A DNA stretch of 11,514 bases from Planctomycetota bacterium (GCA_016200155.1 JACQFG010000073.1:1-11514); one strand, 5' to 3'; positions 1 to 6,869 are shown, numbered from the stretch's first letter. Translations and numbers: made by a program. The notes: generated by a model from the letters alone, not told the origin.

Positions 1-1412
1 CGGTGCTGAACAAGATCGACCTGACGATCACGCGAACGGATGCCGTCATCGCGGAGATGGAGACGGCGCTCGGCATCGACCCCGCCGAGGTATTGCGGGC
101 GTCGGGCAAGGCGGGGCTCGGCATCGAGGAGGTGCTGGCGGCGATCGTCGAGCGTGTGCCGCCGCCGCCGGGCAAGCCGGAGGACCCGCTGCGGGCGCTG
201 GTTTACAACAGTCATTTCGACGTCTATCGCGGCGTCGTCATCTATGTGCGCGTCAAGGAGGGGCGCATCGCCAAGGGCATGAAGATCAAGCTGATGTCGA
301 CCGGCAGCGAGCACGACATCCTCGAGATCGGCCAGTTCCGCCCGGGCATGGTCCCGTGCACCGAGCTGTGTGCCGGCCAGGTCGGCTACGTGATGGCGCA
401 GATCAAATCGCTGTCGGAAGTCCACGTCGGCGACACCGTCACCGAGGCGGCGCGGCCCGCGACGGAGCCGTTGCCGGGCTACAAGGAACCCAAGCCGATG
501 GTGTACTCGGGGCTGTACCCGGTCAACAACCACGAGTTCGAGGACCTGCGCGAGGCGCTCGGCAAGCTCAAGCTCAACGACTCCAGCTTCACCTATCAAC
601 CCGAAAACTCCGAGGGCCTCGGCTTCGGCTTCCGCTGCGGCTTTTTGGGCATGCTCCATCGCGAGATCATCCAGCAGCGCGTCGAGCGCGACTCTGGGCT
701 CGATCTCGTGACCACGGCGCCCAACGTCACTTACGAGATCCTCAAGCGCAACGGCGAGATCGTCAGCATCGACAATCCGCAGAAGGTCCCCGAGGCCGGG
801 CAGATCGAGGAGTTCCGCGAGCCGATCGTGAAGGCGAGCTTCCTGGTGCCGACCGAAAACATCGGCGACATCATGAAGCTGTGCACCGACCGCCGCGGCA
901 CCTTCATCCGCACCGAGTACCTGAGCCCGACGCGCGCGATCATCGTCTACGAGATGCCGCTCGCCGAGGTCATCTACGATCTGTACGACCGCCTCAAATC
1001 GGTGACGCACGGCTACGGCACCATGGACTACGACGTCATCGGCTTTCGCGCGGCGGATTTGGTCCGGCTCGACATCCTCGTCCACGGCAACCGCGTCGAT
1101 GCCCTGTCGATCATCGTCCATCGCGCCTTCGCCGACACGCGCGGCCGAAAGCTGGTCAAGAAGCTGCGCATCGAAATCGATCGCCACATGTTCGAGATCG
1201 CGATTCAAGCAGCGATCGGCAGCCGGATCATCGCGCGCGAGACGATCAGCGCCATGAAGAAGAACGTGACGGCGAAGTGCTACGGCGGCGACATCACCCG
1301 CAAACGCAAGCTGTGGGCCAAGCAGTCGGCCGGCAAGAAGCGCATGAAGCAGGTCGGCCAGGTCGAGATCCCGCAGGAGGCGTTCCTGGCGGTGCTGGAG
1401 TCGGATCAGTGA
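1..1412 (+). CDS. lepA: Elongation factor 4 (LepA), 5'-truncated by window edge
   Basis: Translational GTPase that binds the ribosome and promotes back-translocation or recovery of stalled ribosomes. The gene enters the window already inside the G domain: the first complete codons read VLNKIDL, which contains the G4 guanine-specificity motif NKxD, so about 130 residues with the P-loop and switch regions lie upstream. About 469 residues remain, in normal EF4 order: the end of the G domain, domain II (from about LRALVYNSHFDVYRG), domain III, the EF-G-like domain V (EPIVKASFLVPTENIGDIM through GYGTMDYDVIGF) and the LepA-specific C-terminal domain (CYGGDITRKRKLWAKQSAGK), which is diagnostic and separates it from EF-G and TypA. 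The frame is open to TGA at 1410-1412 with no lesion. The last 7 bp overlap the tail of the convergent kinase gene. The position 3 GTG is an internal valine, not a start. Confidence 0.97.
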   Translation, partial: VLNKIDLTITRTDAVIAEMETALGIDPAEVLRASGKAGLGIEEVLAAIVERVPPPPGKPEDPLRALVYNSHFDVYRGVVIYVRVKEGRIAKGMKIKLMSTGSEHDILEIGQFRPGMVPCTELCAGQVGYVMAQIKSLSEVHVGDTVTEAARPATEPLPGYKEPKPMVYSGLYPVNNHEFEDLREALGKLKLNDSSFTYQPENSEGLGFGFRCGFLGMLHREIIQQRVERDSGLDLVTTAPNVTYEILKRNGEIVSIDNPQKVPEAGQIEEFREPIVKASFLVPTENIGDIMKLCTDRRGTFIRTEYLSPTRAIIVYEMPLAEVIYDLYDRLKSVTHGYGTMDYDVIGFRAADLVRLDILVHGNRVDALSIIVHRAFADTRGRKLVKKLRIEIDRHMFEIAIQAAIGSRIIARETISAMKKNVTAKCYGGDITRKRKLWAKQSAGKKRMKQVGQVEIPQEAFLAVLESDQ

Positions 1413-2656
1413 GAATCGGGCACCATCGTCTTGGCTGCATCGAACGCGAACACGCCTTCGAGTTCCCGGGGCGACAATGGGCGAACGAATTCGCAGCCGA
1501 CGATGTTCGTCGAATCTTGGCCCGGCAGCATCCAGCGCACCAGCGCCAGTTCGGACAGGGGACGATCGCCCAGGGCAACATGAACAACGGAACCGATCGA
1601 CACCGGGCAGGCAGTCTGCAACCGCACGCCGAGCGTGGAGATGTCAAGCAGCGTCGTATCCCAGCGTCGCCGAGACGGCTCGTGAAAGAGCGCCAGGGAA
1701 GCCGAGAGGTCCGCACGCTTGCGGCAACTTGCACGGCGCTCGGGGCGGACGAGGGGCGCCCCATCCGCGATGAGCGTTTCCGCACCAGCGAGAGGCGGCT
1801 CGGTGTCGGGGTTGCGCGGGAAGAGGCGGCTCAGCACCTCCAGAAATTCATCGCAATCGTTGGGACGGCGCCGGGGATCCGGGTCGAGACATCGGCTCAC
1901 CAGCTGATCGATGGCCGGGTCGAGTGCCGGCAGCAAGAGCCTCAAGGGCACGAACTGGTATGTCTGCTTGGATTGAAGCGTCTGCAGCGGCGCCGCGTTT
2001 CCGAACGGGAACTTTCCCGTGAGGGCCGTGTAGAACGTGGCCGCCAGCGAAAAGATGTCGCACCGACGATCGACGCGCTTGGCGTCCTCGAACTGTTCGG
2101 GAGCACCGTACTCGATTGTGCCCAGCGACTGTCCGCTCAGCGTGATGTCGGATTCTTCATTGAGCTGTTTGAGCAGCCCGAAATCGCCGAGCTTCGCGAT
2201 GTTGTCCCGCGTCAGAAAAATGTTGCTGGGCTTGATGTCGCGATGCAAAATACCGTTGGCATGCAAATAATGCAGCCCATCGGCGATTTGCACGAAGACG
2301 GCAGCGCCATCTGCGACCGACAGCGGTCCATGGTTCTTGAGGCGATATTCGAGGTTCTGGCCAGGCACGAATTCGTGGACCAGATAGTGCAATGATCGTT
2401 CCTCGCCCATGGCCACGCACCGAACCAGGTTGCGATGATTCAGCGTGCGGATGGCGGCAAATTCGCGCTGGAAGCGTTCGAACGCCGCGGGCGCGAGGCC
2501 GACCAGCGGCGACAGGATCTTGACCGCCGCCAGCTTTCCCGTCGGCTTATGCCTGGCCTTGTAAACGGTCGAGTGGGCGCCGCGCCCGAGCTTCGCAAGC
2601 AGCTCAAAAGGGCCAAACGTTTGCGCCGACCGGCCTTCGCTCAACGTCTGCGTCAT
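1406..2656 (-). CDS. Ser/Thr protein kinase (Hanks type) with C-terminal PilZ domain
   Basis: Predicted cytoplasmic signalling kinase of 416 residues. From the ATG at 2656, the glycine loop GRGAHSTV is at about 24-31, the ATP lysine (AVKIL) at K46, the helix-C glutamate near E65, the catalytic loop HRDIKPSN around D140, DFG at D158 and APE at 185-187, so all catalytic residues are present. The kinase fold ends near 280. After a linker, residues about 307-410 form a PilZ-type domain with RASCR (RxxxR, R308/R312) and DISTLG (DxSxxG, D338/S340/G343), the two elements that bind cyclic di-GMP in PilZ proteins. No transmembrane segment or PASTA repeat is seen. The start at 2656 has GAGG seven bases upstream; an in-frame ATG at 2686 (+10 residues) has no ribosome-binding site. 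The inference is that c-di-GMP binding modulates kinase activity or localisation; the substrate is unknown. Gene tail overlaps lepA by 7 bp. Confidence 0.93.
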   Translation of the reverse strand: MTQTLSEGRSAQTFGPFELLAKLGRGAHSTVYKARHKPTGKLAAVKILSPLVGLAPAAFERFQREFAAIRTLNHRNLVRCVAMGEERSLHYLVHEFVPGQNLEYRLKNHGPLSVADGAAVFVQIADGLHYLHANGILHRDIKPSNIFLTRDNIAKLGDFGLLKQLNEESDITLSGQSLGTIEYGAPEQFEDAKRVDRRCDIFSLAATFYTALTGKFPFGNAAPLQTLQSKQTYQFVPLRLLLPALDPAIDQLVSRCLDPDPRRRPNDCDEFLEVLSRLFPRNPDTEPPLAGAETLIADGAPLVRPERRASCRKRADLSASLALFHEPSRRRWDTTLLDISTLGVRLQTACPVSIGSVVHVALGDRPLSELALVRWMLPGQDSTNIVGCEFVRPLSPRELEGVFAFDAAKTMVPDSH

Positions 2657-2715
2657 GAAGCAACCTCGGGTCCGTGTCGATTGCATCTACCGAGCGCGGG
2701 TGGTATCAGCACAAA

Positions 2716-2732
2716 CACAATTGGGGATTGTG
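2716..2732. promoter_or_regulatory. Candidate operator dyad between divergent genes
   Basis: A perfect 6-bp inverted repeat, CACAAT and ATTGTG, is separated by five bases (TGGGG). It sits 60 bp upstream of the kinase start in the 256-bp divergent region. Symmetry and location fit a repressor or activator half-site pair, but a chance dyad of this length is possible. A second small dyad (GCGCA-GCT-TGCGC, 2751-2763) lies nearby. The rest of the divergent region contains no further gene that I can support. Confidence 0.25.
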
Positions 2733-2818
2733 CCCGGAAAGAGCATACTCGCGCAGCTTGCGCAAACGCCTTTTGAGCGGATGGGATTTATTGCGAAAGC
2801 AGAATATTCCAGTCTAGG

Positions 2819-2846
2819 TTGAAAAGCAACGACTGTCAAATATCGC
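2819..2846 (+). promoter_or_regulatory. Weak candidate promoter for the UPF0104-like membrane protein gene
   Basis: TTGAAA at 2819-2824 matches five of six bases of a sigma-70 -35 box. TATCGC at 2841-2846 is a poor -10 at 16-bp spacing. It would give a leader of roughly 60 bases before the ATG at 2913. This is the best pair found in the region, but planctomycete promoters often deviate from the E. coli consensus, so this is tentative. Confidence 0.22.
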
Positions 2847-2912
2847 AATCCAAGCTTCGATGGGCGCTGCCGAACCATTGGAACAAATCATTACGAACCG
2901 CGAGCAAAATGC

Positions 2913-3956
2913 ATGACGATAAAAAGTGTGGCGTGGACGACGGCCAAATACCTGCTCGCAGTCAGCGTGCTGGCGTTCGTGATTCACGCCAACTGGGAGC
3001 CGACGGACGAGCAGGGCGGATTGCGCGACGTTTGGCACAAGCCGATCGACCGCCAATATCTGATCCTGGCCCTACTCCTTCACGTTTGCAGCTTGACGGT
3101 CATCCTCTATCGCTGGCATATCCTGGTGCGCGCGCAGGATTTGCCTTGCACGCTATTCCAGGCGGTCCGGCTCGGTACGCTGGGTTTCGTGTGCAGCGCG
3201 TTCCTGCCCGGCGCGGTCGGCGGCGATCTGGTCCGCGCGACGGCCCTGGCGCGCGAACAAAGCCGCCGCACCGTTGCGGTCGCCACGGTCGTCATGGACC
3301 GGGCGCTGAGCGTGTGGGGCATCGTCTTCATCGTGGCGGCGGTCGGCGGGGCTTGCTGGCTGTTCGACTTGCTCGACGCGGCAGTCCTCGGTCCGGCGCG
3401 CCCGATCATCCTGACAGCAACGATCATCATCGTCGCCTCGGTGATCGCCTGGGTCGCTGCGGGCTGTTACGCTCCGACCCTTGCCGACGCCACTTCCGGC
3501 GGCGCGTTGTCTCAGCTATGGCACGCGGCCTGGCTCTATCATCGGCGTCCAGGCAGTGTTGTGGCAGCCGCGGCGCTGTCGGTGATGAGTACGGCGTGTG
3601 AAAGTGTGGCATTCTATTGCTATGCGCGAACCCTGTCGGACGGCACAGCGAGCAATGCACTGCCCGGTCTGAGTGAGCATTTCCTCATCGTGCCGATCGG
3701 CCTGCTCATCAGCGGCATCCCGTTGTTCCCCGGCGGCGCCGGCATCGGCGAGGCGGGCTTCGGCGGACTCTACAAACTCTTCGGGTTCGCCGCCGCCAAC
3801 GGCGTCCTCGGCTCGCTGCTCTTTCGCGTCAGCGGCTGGGCGCTCGGCATCGCCGGCTATCTAGGGTGTCTGCTGACGGAAGCGATGTCGAGACCGGAGT
3901 CGGTCCGCCATGAAAAAACCCCGGGGGACGCCGACGCGCCTCCGGGGGTTGGTTAA
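2913..3956 (+). CDS. Lysylphosphatidylglycerol synthase TM-domain family membrane protein (UPF0104/YbhN-like)
   Basis: Integral inner-membrane protein of 347 residues resembling the transmembrane (flippase-like) half of MprF, family PF03706. About eight hydrophobic segments are seen, roughly at 9-26, 49-68, 86-105, 129-150, 160-182, 205-228, 243-265 and 283-307. Family signatures are the FLPGAVGGDLVRA motif after the third segment, DRALSVWG, and the late IPLFPGGAGIGEAGFGG loop. There is no C-terminal aminoacyl-transferase domain, so it is not a full MprF; family members act in lipid or polyprenol-linked precursor transport, but no substrate can be assigned here. The start at 2913 has only a weak ribosome-binding site (GCGAG). 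The last 14 codons (EKTPGDADAPPGVG) are read through the minus-strand terminator stem, so this C-terminal tail may not be conserved in homologues. It is transcribed divergently from the kinase-PilZ gene. Confidence 0.87.
   Translation: MTIKSVAWTTAKYLLAVSVLAFVIHANWEPTDEQGGLRDVWHKPIDRQYLILALLLHVCSLTVILYRWHILVRAQDLPCTLFQAVRLGTLGFVCSAFLPGAVGGDLVRATALAREQSRRTVAVATVVMDRALSVWGIVFIVAAVGGACWLFDLLDAAVLGPARPIILTATIIIVASVIAWVAAGCYAPTLADATSGGALSQLWHAAWLYHRRPGSVVAAAALSVMSTACESVAFYCYARTLSDGTASNALPGLSEHFLIVPIGLLISGIPLFPGGAGIGEAGFGGLYKLFGFAAANGVLGSLLFRVSGWALGIAGYLGCLLTEAMSRPESVRHEKTPGDADAPPGVG
3911..3950 (-). terminator. Intrinsic terminator on the minus strand, downstream of DUF1501 gene A
   Basis: Read on the minus strand, a G+C-rich stem (AACCCC with GGGGTT, extended by CCTCC with GGGGG across one bulged G) with a loop of about 11 bases is followed by a run of six T (A run at 3913-3918 on the plus strand). 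It lies about 130 bases past the DUF1501 gene A stop, beyond the nested inverted repeat. It overlaps the 3' coding end of the convergent membrane-protein gene. There is no T run on the plus-strand side, so it is unidirectional. Confidence 0.7.
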
Positions 3957-3963
3957 CTTCTCA

Positions 3964-4039
3964 ACCGTGGTGCGGGCGGCTCGCCTGCACGGATGTTATT
4001 GTCAGAACTGCAGTGCAGGCGAGCCGCCTGCACCACGGT
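3964..4039. repeat. Nested inverted repeat, REP/BIME-like palindromic element
   Basis: Two 27-base arms (3964-3990 and 4013-4039) are reverse complements with one mismatch, around a 22-base centre. Each arm also contains its own hairpin: the right arm has TGCAGGCG and CGCCTGCA either side of a three-base loop. Two small palindromes in head-to-head orientation is the layout of REP doublets or of a small hairpin MITE. It lies between the convergent ends of the membrane-protein gene and DUF1501 gene A. No transposase of the REP-associated (RAYT) type is in the window. It could also help stop transcription from the left, though no T run follows. Confidence 0.75.
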
Positions 4040-4077
4040 GTCCTGCTCCGAATGGAGAAGTCATTTCGGCGGCATCT

Positions 4078-5403
4078 TTACACCAGTTCCGCGATCGGGC
4101 GGGCGCCTTCGGGCAGCAGGTACGTCGGCCGGCCGCTCTGGTCCTGATATTGCGTTTGCTGATTGATGCCCAGGACGTGGAACACGGTCGCCATCAGGTC
4201 CTTCGGGTAGATCGGCGTCGTGCGCGGCACTTCGGCGCGCTCCGACGATTCGCCGATCGCCTGGCCCATGCGAAGGCCGCCGCCTGCCAGTGCGAGCGTA
4301 CACAGCGGACCCCAGTGGTCGCGGCCGGCTGACCCGTTGATGCGCGGCGTACGGCCGAACTCGCCGGTGATGACGAGCAGGATCTTGTCGGACAGGCCGG
4401 TCTGCTCGAGGTCATCGAGGAACACGCTGATGGCGCGATCCATCGGCGGACACGCCTGCCGAAGCTGCGGCGCCATCTCGCTGTGCATGTCCCAGCCCTG
4501 GCTCGAGTTGGCATAGTTGAGCGTGACGAATCCCGCCCCCGCCTCGCACAGCCGGCGCGCAAGCAACAGGTTAGCGCCGAGGCCCGCGGTGCCGATGGTG
4601 TAACGGTCGCGCGTGCGCGGATCTTCGCGCTCGACGTCGAACGCTTCGCGCGCCCGGCCGGTGAGCAGGTTGATCGCTTGCCGATCGAAGGCATCGAGGC
4701 CGGCCATCAGGCCCGTGCGATCGATATCGCGATTGACGTTGTCGAACTGCTGCAAGAGCGCCCGGCGTTCGTGGACGCGGTCGAGCGGCAGGTTGAGATT
4801 GATGTTGTTGCGTGCGTCGCCGCTGGTGTCGAACGGAGCGTACGCCGAGCCCAGCCAGTGCGGGCCATCGCCGTAAAGCCCGGAGAGGCGGACGTAGGTC
4901 GGCAAACCACTCGCCGAGTTGGCGCCGCGAACGCGGGCGGTCATCGAGCCCATCGACGGCTTGATCTGCGGCTGGCCGGCGTCCGCGGGCGGATGATCGA
5001 CGCCGGTCATGACGTAGTGTGTGCCGCCGCCATGCCCGGAGTTGCCGTGCGTGAAGGAGCGGATGAACGCCATCTTGTTGGCAGCGCGGCCCATGTGCGG
5101 AAAGAGTCCGCCGATGTGCAACCCGGTGACGCTGGTCTGCACGTGCCCGATCATGCTGCGGAACTCGGCCGGCGCCGACATTTTCGGATCGAACGTCTCG
5201 ACATGCGTCGGCCCGCCGCCAAGCCACAGCCAGATGACCGAGGTGTCGCGCGTCGGCTGCCCGGTGCTCGCCGCCGCCTGCCGCATCTTGAGCAGCCCCG
5301 GCAACGTCAGCCCGGTGGTCGCCAGAGCGCCGACCGTGAGAAAATCACGGCGATTCAAGCCGGTGCAGTCCTTGCGCGTTTTGCTTCCCCAGAGATTGAG
5401 CAC
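4078..5403 (-). CDS. DUF1501 protein with Tat signal (gene A)
   Basis: Predicted exported protein of 441 residues in the DUF1501 family, whose fold is related to alkaline phosphatase/sulfatase enzymes; the substrate is unknown. The leader has the twin-arginine motif NRRDFL at 17-22 followed by a hydrophobic stretch (about 23-37), so export of a folded protein by Tat is expected. Family motifs seen are GGGPTHVETFDPK near 62-74, GEFGRTPRING, GRDHWGPLC and the C-terminal DQSGRPTYLLPEG. Length is normal. The start is GTG at 5403, preceded by AAGGGGGG with suitable spacing; no in-frame ATG upstream is plausible. It has its own promoter (5449-5478) and a terminator at 3911-3950, so it is probably monocistronic. 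DUF1501 genes often pair with DUF1549/DUF1553 (PSCyt2/PSD1) cytochrome genes in planctomycetes; none is present here. Confidence 0.93.
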   Translation of the reverse strand: MLNLWGSKTRKDCTGLNRRDFLTVGALATTGLTLPGLLKMRQAAASTGQPTRDTSVIWLWLGGGPTHVETFDPKMSAPAEFRSMIGHVQTSVTGLHIGGLFPHMGRAANKMAFIRSFTHGNSGHGGGTHYVMTGVDHPPADAGQPQIKPSMGSMTARVRGANSASGLPTYVRLSGLYGDGPHWLGSAYAPFDTSGDARNNINLNLPLDRVHERRALLQQFDNVNRDIDRTGLMAGLDAFDRQAINLLTGRAREAFDVEREDPRTRDRYTIGTAGLGANLLLARRLCEAGAGFVTLNYANSSQGWDMHSEMAPQLRQACPPMDRAISVFLDDLEQTGLSDKILLVITGEFGRTPRINGSAGRDHWGPLCTLALAGGGLRMGQAIGESSERAEVPRTTPIYPKDLMATVFHVLGINQQTQYQDQSGRPTYLLPEGARPIAELV

Positions 5404-5448
5404 GATGATTTCCCCCCTTGTTTCGGGCGATCACATTGCGAAGGGATT

Positions 5449-5478
5449 ATTGTACGATATTGGCCCGGCGGAGGGCAA
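5449..5478 (-). promoter_or_regulatory. Promoter of DUF1501 gene A
   Basis: On the minus strand TTGCCC (5478-5473) and TACAAT (5454-5449) lie 18 bp apart. The -10 matches five of six consensus bases. Transcription would start near 5442 and give a leader of about 40 bases. It lies between the stop of the preceding gene (5485) and the GTG start. Confidence 0.45.
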
Positions 5479-5484
5479 GAAGGA

Positions 5485-5904
5485 TTACGACGTGATCGGC
5501 CGGCGGACGATGTTTTCACTTGCCGCTTCGGCCAGCCGCAGCTTGATTGGTGTGAATCGAGCTTTGTCGCGCTTGTAGTCGATGATATTCAACTCCGGAA
5601 TGACTATGTGCCCAGGAACGTCCTGGCGCGGGTTCGGTTGAGCCGTCAAGCCAAGAGATTTCAGCAGGCTCGCGGGGATCTTTACGATTGCGTAGCGTGG
5701 CCTTTTCGCCTCGGCGATCGGAATAAGAGCGTCCGTCGGATCCCTCAGGCAATCTAGCCGGTAGAGACTGATGCCATCCGTTTCCGTGTCTCGTGGTTCA
5801 AAGGCATTGGGGGAAATGATTGGAACGCGATTGGTAAGGCGGTCATGCCACACGAGGCGAATCAACCATTCGTCCTCGCTGATGGATTCCGTCTCCGCTT
5901 TCAT
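5485..5904 (-). CDS. Uncharacterised protein, second gene of a coupled pair
   Basis: A 139-residue soluble protein I cannot assign to a named family. It has no signal peptide and no membrane segment. Visible features are an N-terminal DEWLIRLVWHDRL block, a central TDGISLYRLDCL block (about 42-53), an AEAKRPRYAIVKIPASLL block, and PGHIVIPELN near residues 96-105. This pattern (an early arginine, a D-x-x-S-x-x-R centre and a late PGH) recalls short proteins in toxin-antitoxin-like pairs, but that is an impression. Its ATG overlaps the stop of the upstream gene as ATGA (5901-5904), so the two are translationally coupled and probably act together. It is the last gene of the five-gene module; the promoter of DUF1501 gene A starts just past its stop. 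Confidence 0.72.
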   Translation of the reverse strand: MKAETESISEDEWLIRLVWHDRLTNRVPIISPNAFEPRDTETDGISLYRLDCLRDPTDALIPIAEAKRPRYAIVKIPASLLKSLGLTAQPNPRQDVPGHIVIPELNIIDYKRDKARFTPIKLRLAEAASENIVRRPITS

Positions 5905-6314
5905 CGCTGCACCAGGACAAATGTCTCGGCGTCTTGCGAACCGGTCTTGACCGACCTCCCCTCAGCGCGGTTGGGTTCAATCACCTCGATCTCGATGTAC
6001 CCGTCGGCTACATGCCACTCAAAGAAGATCGTGCCGTTCACCCCGGCAATAACTCGATCAGCACAACTCCAGTTATTCGCGTTAAAGTATTCGACCAACG
6101 ATTGCGCAGCACGAATTAGATTGGGGTCAGGAGCCTTGGCGGCTTGGCCGTCCCAATCGTCGCCGAGTTGATTCAACGCGCGTAAGTCTTCTGTAAGCTG
6201 CGGCCATGTGCGGACCGACGGCGAACCTTTCTTCGGTACGAGCGCCGTGTTGACTTCGAGATGCCAGGCCGGCCGTTTCACCGTGGGCGTCGTTGTGATT
6301 TGAACGGTTGCCAT
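5901..6314 (-). CDS. Uncharacterised protein with LGDDWDG motif, first gene of a coupled pair
   Basis: A 137-residue protein from the ATG at 6314, which has GAGGG six bases upstream; in-frame starts at 6332 and 6488 lack this and the longer one would run through the preceding gene. The core (about residues 40-110) contains LNQLGDDWDGQAAKAPDP, a helical AAQSLVEYFN stretch and NGTIFFEWHVADGYIEIEV. This WDG / P / G-x-I-x-x-E-W arrangement recurs in short uncharacterised bacterial proteins next to a second small gene, as here. The N-terminal MATVQI and the leader resemble those of the two small genes upstream although the rest does not align. It shares the ATGA overlap with the next gene. An antitoxin-type role would fit the gene order but is not shown. 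Confidence 0.73.
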   Translation of the reverse strand: MATVQITTTPTVKRPAWHLEVNTALVPKKGSPSVRTWPQLTEDLRALNQLGDDWDGQAAKAPDPNLIRAAQSLVEYFNANNWSCADRVIAGVNGTIFFEWHVADGYIEIEVIEPNRAEGRSVKTGSQDAETFVLVQR

Positions 6315-6372
6315 GATCGCACCCTCTGCCATCAAAAGCCATGTTTTGCCTGCCCTGCTCCTTTTGATCTTA

Positions 6373-6588
6373 TCAGTTTCCTGACAGTACACGCCAGGCT
6401 TTCTTTTTGCCACGCTTCTTGGCTCCGTTGGGTTTCGGCAGCACGCCAGCGTTTTGCAAGGCTTGCATCTGGAACGGGCTGATGACAAGGCGGCGCGTTG
6501 GCCGAGTCGAGAACCCCCCGCCCCACTCGTACAGCAAGCCGATCGCCTTCACGTATTTCTTTTGGTCGGGAATATGAACGGTCGCCAT
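6373..6588 (-). CDS. Small uncharacterised protein, tandem paralogue 2
   Basis: A 71-residue protein starting at the ATG at 6588 with GGAGG eight bases upstream; an in-frame start at 6606 would place the ribosome-binding site inside the gene. Sequence outline: MATVHI, KKYVKAIGLLYEWGG, then TRPTRRLVISPFQMQAL and AGVLP, ending in a lysine-rich tail (AKKRGKKKAW). It aligns without gaps over about 60 residues with the gene at 6644-6850 (KAIGLLYE, GG, PTR, I-x-P-x-Q, L-x-x-AG-x-LP shared), so the two come from a tandem duplication. The function is unknown; the basic tail could bind nucleic acid. Its stop is followed by TAAGAT, giving TGATAAGAT, a weaker copy of the promoter-like arrangement behind paralogue 1. 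Confidence 0.75.
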   Translation of the reverse strand: MATVHIPDQKKYVKAIGLLYEWGGGFSTRPTRRLVISPFQMQALQNAGVLPKPNGAKKRGKKKAWRVLSGN

Positions 6589-6637
6589 GGTGCTGGCCTC
6601 CATCAAGGTGGGCTTCGGGCGCTTTCACGGCGGTTTT

Positions 6638-6646
6638 ATTATATCA
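6638..6646 (-). promoter_or_regulatory. Extended -10 promoter inside the module, built on a stop codon
   Basis: On the minus strand the sequence reads TGATATAAT. This is a perfect extended -10 (TGn plus TATAAT) whose TGA is also the stop codon of the upstream small gene. No good -35 is seen, as is usual for extended -10 promoters. Transcription would start near 6631, about 43 bases before the next ATG (6588), and could drive the last three genes separately from the nuclease gene. Confidence 0.42.
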
Positions 6647-6850
6647 TCCAAAACGTCCTGGAACATCGCCAGATTTTTGCGACGCTTCTTCGCTGGGCGG
6701 CAGACATCCGGCATAGCGCAGAACGGCCCTTTGGTAGGGGCCGATGCCAATCTGCCGCGTCGGTTTAGTGCGGAACAAGCCGCCCATCTCGTAGAGAAGT
6801 CCGATGGCTTTTGTGTATTTCTTGAAATTCAGGATTTGGACAGTTGCCAT
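6644..6850 (-). CDS. Small uncharacterised protein, tandem paralogue 1
   Basis: A 68-residue protein from the ATG at 6850 (AAGGTG six bases upstream); an in-frame GTG at 6859 is less likely because it overlaps the ribosome-binding site. Sequence outline: MATVQI, KKYTKAIGLLYEMGG, LFRTKPTRQIGIGPYQRAVL and AGCLP, then a polar tail SEEASQKSGDVPGRFG. It is the clear paralogue of the gene at 6373-6588. Its tail differs: it lacks the lysine-rich ending of paralogue 2. It starts 19 bases after the nuclease stop, so they are probably co-transcribed. The predicted content is a helix around KAIGLLYE and short strands; no known domain is recognised. Confidence 0.75.
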   Translation of the reverse strand: MATVQILNFKKYTKAIGLLYEMGGLFRTKPTRQIGIGPYQRAVLRYAGCLPPSEEASQKSGDVPGRFG

Positions 6851-6869
6851 GGCGGTCACCTTGGAAAAC

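Noticed and set aside
356..2395. Long plus-strand open frame (679 codons) across lepA and the kinase gene
   Set aside because: It is an out-of-frame reading of lepA and then antisense to the kinase; the protein is arginine/histidine-rich with no domain, as expected from high-G+C third positions.
2819..3601. Plus-strand open frame of 260 codons overlapping the start of the membrane-protein gene
   Set aside because: Different frame from the hydrophobic UPF0104-like protein; its product is arginine-rich without membrane segments.
3964..4039. CRISPR-like or attachment-site reading of the inverted repeat
   Set aside because: Only two arms, inverted rather than direct, with a 22-base centre; no cas or integrase gene in the window.
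4483..5757. Plus-strand open frame of 424 codons opposite DUF1501 gene A
   Set aside because: The minus strand carries an unmistakable DUF1501 protein; the antisense product has no recognisable motif and spans several minus-strand features.
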